From: Halobacteriales archaeon QS_4_62_28
Lineage (GTDB): Archaea > Halobacteriota > Halobacteria > Halobacteriales > Haloarculaceae
Direction: 5' to 3'
NCBI GenBank assembly: GCA_003021685.1
Contig: PXRO01000037.1
Span: forward strand, 105,586 to 169,585
Length of the DNA stretch: 64,000 bases
Below the pieces are notes generated by a model, which was not told the origin of the DNA, did not search any database, and was given only the letters and a program-made list of their open reading frames with translations. Within the stretch, counting starts at the first letter, position 1, and every line of letters begins with the position of its first letter. The position numbers were made by a program, and so were the translations under genes. Below are positions 26,801-33,484 of the stretch, piece after piece.

Positions 26801-27835
26801 TCACCCTTCGTCGAGTCCCGGCCGCTGTCGTCGCCGCTGGTCGGCCAGTAGCCGCTTGATCCCCGCACCGGGACCGCCCTCGATTGGCCAGCCACGCGTT
26901 CGCCAGACCGGTGGCTCCGGTTCGAACGACGAACAGGCCTGACGACACTCCCCCGGCGTCGGGGTGCGATCTTTTGCCCCACAGTGGGGAACCACGCTCT
27001 TGCCCTCGGTCCGGACTTGGAAGTGTCGACAGTCCGGCCGCATCGTGTCGGCGTACGCTCGCCAGCCACGTTCGTAGGCGCGCTCGGCAATCGCCCGGCG
27101 CTTGCTCGCTTTCCACGCCGGATCGGCGTACTCGAAGCGCGCCCCACTGGCAGTGTCGTCGGGTCGTTCGAGGATCCGCGTCCCCGGATCGTCGACGGCC
27201 AGCGACTGGGGGTACCACGCCACGTCGGCGCTGGCCGTCGCCGGATCGACCGTCAGCACGCCCGCCCGGGCGGGCAGGTCTTCGAGCAAGATTGGCTCGA
27301 CGCGCTCGTCTGTCCGTCCGGTCGCGACCCACACCTCGTCGGCCAGCCCCAGCGCTACGTCTCGCTGGAGTTGTGGCGCGAGGTCGCGTGCCGCGCTGGC
27401 GTCGAGGTCCGGCTTGTTCTCGACGGCGACGACCCGCTCGATCCAGTCAGGATACTCGTAGCGTTTGCGGATCTCGATACGGTTGCCCCGCTTGCGACTG
27501 TCCAGCACGCCGCGGTCGGCGGCCGCATGGATCGACTCGCGAACGTAGCGCCACGGGTAACCGGGGTCAGGGAGTGCGTCGCGGTAGTACGTCCACGAGT
27601 CGGGCGCGTGCCGAACGACGTGGAGCAGGTCCGAGTCGAGACGCTGCCGGCCGAAATCGGCTCGCCGTGAGAGTCCGTCGCGATCACACTCGATTACGAT
27701 GGTGTCCCACCGCCTGCGTTTCGTCCCGAGTTGCCGGGCGACGATGATCGGCGGATCGCGGCCGCCGGTCGGTGGCCACTCGCGCTCGGCCCACTGGCAC
27801 ACTCGCAGTTCGAACGCGAACTCGGAATCGACCAC
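26801..27835 (-). CDS. DUF5787 family protein
   Basis: This 344-aa protein starts at GTG ('VVDSEFAFELRVCQWAEREW'). It contains a nuclease-like core: 'VARQLGTKRRRWDTIVIECD', 'VVAVENKPDL' (a possible E-x-K catalytic pair), and a C-terminal Cys/His cluster (C..H near 'PDCRHFQV', 'VPHCGAKD', 'GECRQACSSF') that resembles an iron-sulfur or zinc site. The family is known as DUF5787 in haloarchaea; the restriction-endonuclease-like reading is my inference from the D..ExK spacing. The divergent upstream region holds the first copy of the structured repeat. Confidence 0.72.
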   Translation of the reverse strand: MVDSEFAFELRVCQWAEREWPPTGGRDPPIIVARQLGTKRRRWDTIVIECDRDGLSRRADFGRQRLDSDLLHVVRHAPDSWTYYRDALPDPGYPWRYVRESIHAAADRGVLDSRKRGNRIEIRKRYEYPDWIERVVAVENKPDLDASAARDLAPQLQRDVALGLADEVWVATGRTDERVEPILLEDLPARAGVLTVDPATASADVAWYPQSLAVDDPGTRILERPDDTASGARFEYADPAWKASKRRAIAERAYERGWRAYADTMRPDCRHFQVRTEGKSVVPHCGAKDRTPTPGECRQACSSFEPEPPVWRTRGWPIEGGPGAGIKRLLADQRRRQRPGLDEG

Positions 27836-27907
27836 ACAGTGATTCGATCCCAGAGTACAATGAAGCTCCCGCTAGCCTCCCCCATCAGACAATTCTGACC
27901 GGCCGTA

Positions 27908-28231
27908 TTCAGAGAAGAGATCGAGAGAAACGCTCACAAAGCACTGAAAGCCCTCGTACAGTTGCGGTCCCGGGACCCACGCTGCGCTCCAGTAGGTGCT
28001 TACGGGGTCCGGGTTCCCGCAACGGGCGGTCGGCTTCACCGACCGCCGCATGTCGTGGCGGCGACGCCGCCACGCGGCACTCGCCCTTTCATCCGCCAGG
28101 AAGCCCCGGAGCGGTCGAGTGGGCGGTCGGTTCCACCGACCGCCTTCTCCGCGGCGGCAACTGCCGCCGCGCAAAGCGAGGGCTTTCGGTGTCTCCAATG
28201 TATTCGGCACGGTTGCTCATTTGAACAGTGC
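27908..28231 (+). repeat. Structured repeat element, copy 1
   Basis: This roughly 324-bp non-coding block matches 61461-61797. Shared parts: the left 130 bp (from TTCAGAGAAGAGA), then 'ACTCGCCCTTTCATCCGCCA', and the right 55 bp (GAGGGCTTTCGGTGTCT through ACAGT). Arms at 27942-27956 and 28177-28191 are inverted repeats (CACTGAAAGCCCTCG against its complement, one mismatch). Inside are a long imperfect stem (27961-28022) and four strong hairpins (about 28025-28047, 28054-28074, 28121-28143, 28151-28170). The gap 27836-28281 holds this element plus the promoter of the next gene; I see no coding gene in it. Confidence 0.85.
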
Positions 28232-28250
28232 CTTGTGACCGTGACAGGGA

Positions 28251-28259
28251 TTTATATAA
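28251..28259 (+). promoter_or_regulatory. TATA box of the DUF5684 gene
   Basis: 'TTTATATAA' lies 23-31 bp before the ATG at 28282, the spacing for a leaderless haloarchaeal transcript. It sits 20 bp beyond the right end of structured-repeat copy 1. Confidence 0.6.
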
Positions 28260-28281
28260 CACGAAAGTACATAACAGGTGT

Positions 28282-28722
28282 ATGCTTCCAGCAACTATCG
28301 GAAACGTAGCGAGTGACGGACTAGCACTGGCCGTACAGAGTGGCGGCGATGGCGGGGGGATTGCCGGACTGCTGGGTGGCCTCCTCGGACTGCTGTTTTT
28401 CGGGGCCCTGATATTGATACCAATCGCGGGGATGTGGAAGGTGTTCGAAAAAGCCGGTCAGCCCGGTTGGGGCGCTCTCATTCCAGTCCTCAATCTCTTC
28501 TATCTCCTCGAAATCGCGGACAAAGAGACCTGGTGGCTGGTCCTCTTTTTCATCCCAGTCATCAACTTCTTCATTTCGATCATCGTGATGATCGACGTGG
28601 CAAAGAACTTCGGTAAAGGGCCGGGCTACGGACTCGGGCTCGCGTTACTGAGTGTCGTCTTCTGGCCGCTCCTCGGCTTCGGTGATGCCGAGTACGTCGG
28701 CGAGCAGAGCGCTGGCGTATAA
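28282..28722 (+). CDS. DUF5684 domain membrane protein
   Basis: This 146-aa protein has four hydrophobic segments. The conserved motif around 'MWKVFEKAGQPGWGALIPVLNLF' followed by 'KETWWLVLFFIPVINFFISI' is the DUF5684 pattern, found alone or fused to signal peptidase-related proteins; the function is unknown. The ATG follows a TATA box by about 25 bp. The frame upstream is inside the promoter, so a longer start is unlikely. Confidence 0.82.
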   Translation: MLPATIGNVASDGLALAVQSGGDGGGIAGLLGGLLGLLFFGALILIPIAGMWKVFEKAGQPGWGALIPVLNLFYLLEIADKETWWLVLFFIPVINFFISIIVMIDVAKNFGKGPGYGLGLALLSVVFWPLLGFGDAEYVGEQSAGV

Positions 28723-28795
28723 TACTGTCCCACGTGCCTGTGTGGAGACGTTCGGAACCCGGGGTACCGACATCTTCCACGGGCGTACGTCAGAC

Positions 28796-28880
28796 AGTAT
28801 ATCGGTGGACGTACGCACTGATACATTCAGCCCGGGGACCGTGACGGCTGAGACGTATCAAACGGTACGTCCACCGGTGC
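28796..28880. promoter_or_regulatory. Inverted pair of the 14-bp promoter-linked motif
   Basis: On the minus strand 28816-28803 reads GCGTACGTCCACCG followed by ATATACT. On the plus strand 28865-28878 reads GTACGTCCACCGGT followed by GCATTAC. The two copies point away from each other, about 50 bp apart, between DUF5684 and the NUDIX gene (which converge here). The first copy matches the promoter at 20490 over 19 of 20 positions. It may be a terminator-like hairpin or an antisense promoter pair. Confidence 0.45.
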
Positions 28881-28881
28881 A

Positions 28882-29307
28882 TTACTCTTCGAGTTTCTCG
28901 TTGAGGAACTCGTGGGCCTCTTCGAGGATTTCGCGTGGACCGTCCTGCGTGACGGTGTTGATCGCCTGGTCGTAGTCGCGCCACTGCAGGTCGCGGTGTT
29001 CGTTGGACAGTTCAGCCGACGCTTCGTAGGACTTGGCGATGAACAGGTGGACCGTCTTGTGGATGGTCTTCCCGTTCGCCTCGAACACGTAGTCGTAGTC
29101 TTTGCGAAAGCCATCTAGTAGCCGAAAGTCGCCGATTCCGGCCTCCTCTTTCACTTCGCGAATGGCGGTCTGTTGTAGCTCCTCGTCGCCTTCGACCCCG
29201 CCCTTGGGAAATTCCCAGTCGCCGGGCCTGCTCTTGAGTAGCAGGTACTCCCGCCGGCCACGCGTATCGCGAAAGAGGATGGCTCCCGCGCTCGTGGCCT
29301 CGATCAT
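28882..29307 (-). CDS. NUDIX hydrolase (diadenosine tetraphosphatase-like)
   Basis: This 141-aa enzyme carries the full Nudix box 'GGVEGDEELQQTAIREVKEE' continuing AGI, matching GX5EX7REUXEEXGU. The preceding 'SAGAILFRD' and 'LLLKSRPGDWEFPKG' resemble bis(5'-nucleosyl)-tetraphosphatases that clear Ap4A. An ATG five codons upstream is an alternative, but MIEATSAGAILF matches the family start. Its neighbours give no specific clue. Confidence 0.9.
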   Translation of the reverse strand: MIEATSAGAILFRDTRGRREYLLLKSRPGDWEFPKGGVEGDEELQQTAIREVKEEAGIGDFRLLDGFRKDYDYVFEANGKTIHKTVHLFIAKSYEASAELSNEHRDLQWRDYDQAINTVTQDGPREILEEAHEFLNEKLEE

Positions 29308-29496
29308 TACGCCATCGTACACGACCCCTACTTAAGAGGATATCGGAGCACCACCGAAAACCGGACTGCCTGCGAACGGTTCACGCGTTCCGGTGAGAAA
29401 GCCCGTACGGCCCGGGCCTGGCGACACCCACATTGTTCTGACGCGCCGCCGAAAGCGAGAGTTTTTCACTGATTCTACCCGAGATACCCCCAACGA

Positions 29497-29823
29497 ATGC
29501 CGTTCGTCACCAAACTCACCCTGGAGAGTGGGGATCGACGTCGACTCGACGATACCGTCGAGGAGATCAAACAACAGGCACAGCGCAAGGGCGTCGAACT
29601 CAAGGGACCCCATCCCCAGCCACCGGACCACTGTCGCATCCCACAGTCGAAGACGCTGGGGCCCGGCGGTGGGCGGTTCGAGTCGTGGGAGTACACGATC
29701 TACACCCGGACGATCGAAATCGTCGACCACGAGGAATTCGCTCGCACCGTCACCGAACGTGATTTCTCGGCGGGGATCCACGTCGAAGCCGAGATTGAAC
29801 AACGAAGACACCTCGGATCGTAG
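29497..29823 (+). CDS. uS10/mL48-like ribosomal-protein-fold protein
   Basis: This 108-aa protein has the S10 fold: 'MPFVTKLTLESGDRRRLDD', then 'VELKGPHPQPPDHCRIPQSK' (the S10 loop with Gly-Pro and Pro-rich turn), then 'YTIYTRTIEIVDHEEFA'. True haloarchaeal rpsJ is encoded near EF-1-alpha and differs, so this is a paralogue of unknown role, possibly a ribosome-associated or stress variant. It is monocistronic, with a 199-bp AT-richer gap before the next gene. Confidence 0.72.
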   Translation: MPFVTKLTLESGDRRRLDDTVEEIKQQAQRKGVELKGPHPQPPDHCRIPQSKTLGPGGGRFESWEYTIYTRTIEIVDHEEFARTVTERDFSAGIHVEAEIEQRRHLGS

Positions 29824-30022
29824 CCACTACATCAACCCAGACAACGGTGGGTGTAGCCTATCGGTCGATACTCTCGGACGATTGGCATGGGTTAGGTAGA
29901 GGAATTCACATTTACTATAACGTCGCCTCGGACGACAGTCGGCTATTTTGTTCAGATGCAACCGACCACCCATCAGTATTACTACACCACCTTTATCGGC
30001 AAGGGGGGATAGTGTACAACAC

Positions 30023-31000
30023 ATGGAGTACACGCGACTCGGCTCGACGGGATTGCAGGTATCACCGATCTGTCTGGGCACCTGGCGCTTCGGGATGGAA
30101 CACGAGGAAAGCGGGGTCATCGAGACCGACCGCCAGGAGGCCCACGAACTGCTCGACGCACTGGCCGAGCGCGGCGGCAACTTCATCGACACGGCCAACG
30201 GCTACGGCGGCGGGCGCAGCGAGACGTGGATCGGCGAATGGCTCGACGACCGAGACCGTGAAGACTTTGTCATCGCCTCGAAATGTTACTGGTCGCAGGT
30301 CTCGCGCTTCCAGGAGAACCTCTCGAAGAAGAACGTCAAAGCCGAAGTCGAAGGCTCGCTCGAACGGCTTGGCACCGACTACCTCGACATCCTCTACTGT
30401 CACCGGTTCGACGGCGAGACCCCGCCAAAGCACACGCTGCGCGCACTCGACGACCTCGTCAGCCAGGGAATGGTCCACTACGTGGGCATCTCGACCTGTG
30501 AAGCCTGGGAACTCACCAAAGCGCTGTGGGAGGCCGACGTGCACAACTACGAGGCCTTTAGCGTCACCCAGCCCCAGTACTCGGCGGCCTATCGGGAGCC
30601 GGTCGCGGAGTATCTCGACGTGTGTGCCGACCAGGACCTCGCCGTCTGCCCGTACTCGCCGCTGCACGGTGGCTTCCTCACCGGCAAGTACGAGCGCGTC
30701 GGCGACGGTGAGGTGAAAACACCCGACGGCTCTCGCGGGGACATCACCGAACACTTCGAGGACTGGTATCTCACAGCGGACACCTGGGACGTGCTCGACG
30801 AGGTCCGGGCCGTCGCAGACGAGGTCGAGGCCACGCCTGCACAGGTGTCACTGCGCTGGCTAATGGACCACGAGCGATTCACCTGCGTCCCGATCATCGG
30901 CGCGCGAACGGTCGAGCAACTCGACGAGAACCTCGGGGCTATCGAAGTGAGCCTGTCGGACGACCAGTTCGAGCGCATCGACGACGCGATGGATACATAG
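30023..31000 (+). CDS. Aldo/keto reductase
   Basis: This 325-aa NADP(H)-dependent oxidoreductase has a TIM barrel. The catalytic tetrad is visible: Asp and Tyr in 'FIDTANGYGGGRSE', Lys in 'FVIASKCYW' and His in 'DILYCHRFDGETPP'. The C-terminal 'PIIGARTVEQLDENLGAIE' binds the cofactor. It is closest to the YajO/YghZ-like group; the substrate is unknown. A TATA-like CTTTATC sits about 30 bp before the ATG, so the mRNA is probably leaderless. The 199-bp intergenic region upstream shows nothing else. Confidence 0.9.
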   Translation: MEYTRLGSTGLQVSPICLGTWRFGMEHEESGVIETDRQEAHELLDALAERGGNFIDTANGYGGGRSETWIGEWLDDRDREDFVIASKCYWSQVSRFQENLSKKNVKAEVEGSLERLGTDYLDILYCHRFDGETPPKHTLRALDDLVSQGMVHYVGISTCEAWELTKALWEADVHNYEAFSVTQPQYSAAYREPVAEYLDVCADQDLAVCPYSPLHGGFLTGKYERVGDGEVKTPDGSRGDITEHFEDWYLTADTWDVLDEVRAVADEVEATPAQVSLRWLMDHERFTCVPIIGARTVEQLDENLGAIEVSLSDDQFERIDDAMDT

Positions 31001-31102
31001 GTGCCCACCTGATCGCACAGATCAGCAAACGGGTAGACTTCGAGATCGTCGAGACAGGCTGGTTTTCCTCAAGAAAGGCTGAGAGAAAATATTTCGTTCT
31101 GG

Positions 31103-31537
31103 TTACGGGACCAAATCCACACCCTGCTCAGTCTCCGTAACCGCATCGCCAAGAATCGACACTGTTACCGCGACCGTATTTCCGAAGATCTCGATGAGGT
31201 CGTTGAGACTATCCTCGATGATGATTTGCACGAGGTCATCGCCGGCGGTGAGAATCTCTACGTCCGAGATGTCAATGAGTTCCTCATTGAAGAAGAGCTG
31301 GACGTTGTTTGCGTTCAGAGCGTCTAGGCTCACGCCGCCCACCTGAACGACGACAAGTCCTTCACCTGCTTGATTAGTGGTAATCTCATCACCGATATTT
31401 TCTATGGTGGGCTGGCCGCCTTGTTGGGCCGCTGTTCCCCCCGTCAATACCCCGAGGCCCATAGCGGCGGTACCTACTGCACCGGTTGTTTTCAGGAAGA
31501 TTCGCCGGGACTGCTCGAGTTGACTTTTTTCTTGCAT
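31103..31537 (-). CDS. Tat-exported protein of unknown function
   Basis: This 144-aa protein begins MQEKSQLEQSRRIFLKTTGA, with a Tat motif (SRRIFLK), a hydrophobic stretch 'AVGTAAMGLGVLTGG' and an AxA-type end (TAAQQ). The mature part is acidic and beta-like ('LVVVQVGGVSLDALNANNVQ', 'TVAVTVSILGDAVTETEQG'). I recognise no family. Base composition is clearly lower in GC than the neighbours, as is the 190-bp AT-rich region upstream, consistent with recent acquisition. The GTG three codons upstream is less likely. Confidence 0.65.
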   Translation of the reverse strand: MQEKSQLEQSRRIFLKTTGAVGTAAMGLGVLTGGTAAQQGGQPTIENIGDEITTNQAGEGLVVVQVGGVSLDALNANNVQLFFNEELIDISDVEILTAGDDLVQIIIEDSLNDLIEIFGNTVAVTVSILGDAVTETEQGVDLVP

Positions 31538-31736
31538 TTGGCTCACCTCTACCGCACTCCACTCTGTTTTCGGCTCTGTCCATAAAAAAGAGGGAAGACT
31601 GTTTCCAGAGTTTCCCTCTACCTTCTTGCGATACTGACGGAATTACGTCTATGGAATTATGAGTAATACTACATTTTTGTCAACGTCGACAACAGCCAAT
31701 TTCCACAGCGAATCGGCCGTAAGGCGGTAATGAAGC

Positions 31737-32687
31737 TTAAATCTCAGTAACCGTTTCTGCAGGGTCAATTACCTCTCCCGATTCGAGGTCAACTCCGACT
31801 CTATCGCAAAGGTCGAAAAGTGGGCAGGCTTCGGAACCGTCGAGGCAAGCCGGTTTGCGAGCAGTGCAGTACTCCCTTCCGAATTGAATTGTCGCTGTGT
31901 GACCGAATCCGCATTTTTCTGACGGCACACCCCCATGAGCAAAGGTAATTTCCTCTCCGTCAACAATGTAGGTTCCCCCATTGTGAAATTCGTCCCCTCC
32001 GTTGCTATAGCGTTTTGCTATGATCTCTGGTTCGAAGCCACACTCCCTGGCCGGAATCGCGTCTTCCAGGGCCGCCCGGACTTCCTCGTGGTCGGCGTTG
32101 GCGGGTGCCAGCCCCATTCGGCGAGCGATGCGATGGACGTGCGTATCGACGGGAAAGACGCCGGGTCGCCCGCCGGCAAAGAGGAGGACGCAGTCGGCCG
32201 TCTTCGGGCCGACACCTTTCATGTCCAGCAACGTCCTCCTGACCTCGTCGGGGTCGCTCTCTTTGACGAACTCGTCGAACGCCGACGCCGAACCGTACTC
32301 CTCGCGAATTCGGCCTGCGAGGCGGATGATCGTCTCCGATTTCTGGTTGTACAGACCCGCCGACGCGATGGTCTCGGCGAGTCGCTGCTGGTCGGCCGAC
32401 GCGAGTGGGGTAACCAGGTCCTCGCCGTCCGATCCGGCGTACCGTTCCAGCAGCGCGTCGTGGGCGGGTTGGCTGGCCTTGTCCGAGGTGTTCTGTGAGA
32501 GAATCGTCCGGACGAGACACTCGAAGGCGTCGCGGCCGCCATAGGTCTTGGTCCAGTAGCGATCACCGAGTCGGTCGACGACGGCTTCTGCCCGCGTCAA
32601 TGCGTCGTCGGGGTCGAACTCGGCCACGTCGCCGCCGCCACTCGCGCCACCACTGATGTTCCGAGCCGGCTCTGAATCCTCGCTCAT
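31737..32687 (-). CDS. nth: Endonuclease III (mosaic, with 42-aa insertion)
   Basis: This 316-aa DNA glycosylase/AP lyase removes oxidised pyrimidines. The helix-hairpin-helix and catalytic residues are intact: 'DMKGVGPKTADCVLLFAGG' (catalytic Lys) and 'FPVDTHVHRIARRMG' (catalytic Asp). The Fe-S cysteines follow in 'EYCTARKPACLDGSEACPLF' and 'DLC'. Between the two lies an unusual 42-residue segment: 'IPARECGF' is followed by 'EPEIIAKRYSNGG...FAHGG' and then a near-copy 'VPSEKCGF'. The 3' third (31737 to about 32035) is noticeably AT-richer than the 5' part, suggesting recombination with another nth-like gene. Confidence 0.9.
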   Translation of the reverse strand: MSEDSEPARNISGGASGGGDVAEFDPDDALTRAEAVVDRLGDRYWTKTYGGRDAFECLVRTILSQNTSDKASQPAHDALLERYAGSDGEDLVTPLASADQQRLAETIASAGLYNQKSETIIRLAGRIREEYGSASAFDEFVKESDPDEVRRTLLDMKGVGPKTADCVLLFAGGRPGVFPVDTHVHRIARRMGLAPANADHEEVRAALEDAIPARECGFEPEIIAKRYSNGGDEFHNGGTYIVDGEEITFAHGGVPSEKCGFGHTATIQFGREYCTARKPACLDGSEACPLFDLCDRVGVDLESGEVIDPAETVTEI

Positions 32688-32753
32688 GTGGGTCGGATAG
32701 GGTCGCGACGATGAAAAACACACGCCGACGAATCCGTCAGACGACCGGCAGTA

Positions 32754-33173
32754 TCAGCCCTGATCGACAGTGAAGGTGATTGTGGCGTCGGCACCACCAG
32801 CGAGGGCGTCGACGAGGTCCCGGTCCAGGTCAGTCGCCGCGCCGTCGGCATCGACCATCACGGTCCGGTCGTCGACGTAGTCACTGGTCCGGCAGACGTG
32901 ACTTCGAGGACTCTCGAACGTCAGGTCGGGATGGCCGCTGCCGGTGACTGTCGCCGAGTGGTCGGCTGTCTCGATGGTCATGGTGATCGTCGCCGCTTCG
33001 TCCTGACAGGCCGCGACGAAGGCAGGATCGAAGTCGGCCGGAACGCGGTCAACCCCGATAGCGACGATACAGTCGCCCGCCGGCGTCAGGAAATCGTCGC
33101 TCGTGACTTCGAGGGTGCTGGCGTGGTCGGCACTGACGTGCTCGTGTCCGTGCGCGCCTGCGGTCTCGTTCAT
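32754..33173 (-). CDS. DUF371 domain protein
   Basis: This 139-aa archaeal protein shows the DUF371 hallmarks: an N-terminal 'HGHEHVSADHASTLEVTSDD' (GHxNVxAxHxxTxE-type motif), 'FLTPAGDCIVAIGVDR' and 'GSGHPDLTFESPRSHVCRTS'. The family is widespread in archaea with unknown function; the clustered His residues could bind metal. It is 26 bp upstream of nothing else on its strand except nth, and downstream of a small zinc-ribbon gene. Confidence 0.85.
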   Translation of the reverse strand: MNETAGAHGHEHVSADHASTLEVTSDDFLTPAGDCIVAIGVDRVPADFDPAFVAACQDEAATITMTIETADHSATVTGSGHPDLTFESPRSHVCRTSDYVDDRTVMVDADGAATDLDRDLVDALAGGADATITFTVDQG

Positions 33174-33198
33174 GAATCGGTGTTTAGAGCGATCTACT

Positions 33199-33372
33199 TC
33201 AGGAAGTCGACTCGGGACTGACGACGGTGATCGTCACCGCGCCACAGGGGCAGTCGTACGCACAGCGGCGGCCAGCGGGCGTCTGAAAGACGACAGCGGG
33301 TTCTGCCGGGAGTGTCCGGTCGCAGTTAGGGTCGTCACAAACTGGTCTATCAGTGGTGAGTGCTTCGATCAT
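33199..33372 (-). CDS. 57-aa zinc-ribbon small protein
   Basis: ATG start gives 'MIEALTTDRPVCDDPNCDRT', then 'CAYDCPCGAVTITVV'. Four to five cysteines (CxxxxC and CxxxCxC) could bind one zinc. Such micro-proteins are common in haloarchaea. It is 25 bp upstream of the DUF371 gene on the same strand, likely co-transcribed, and divergent from the GH2-like gene. Frame upstream of this ATG overlaps the divergent promoter, so the short form is preferred. Confidence 0.65.
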   Translation of the reverse strand: MIEALTTDRPVCDDPNCDRTLPAEPAVVFQTPAGRRCAYDCPCGAVTITVVSPESTS

Positions 33373-33484
33373 AACTGACTGGTTGTTCCGACGGGGTATC
33401 AAGGCCCGCAAACCGTGGAGTGAAAGTGAAAGTGGTCCTGGGGGAGGGGCAAAGGATATGCCCACGGGGAACGGCCGATGAACC

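Noticed and set aside
27872-28210. 112-codon minus-strand frame inside structured-repeat copy 1
   Set aside because: Arg-rich, not acidic, and its sequence is explained by hairpins; copy 2 does not preserve it.
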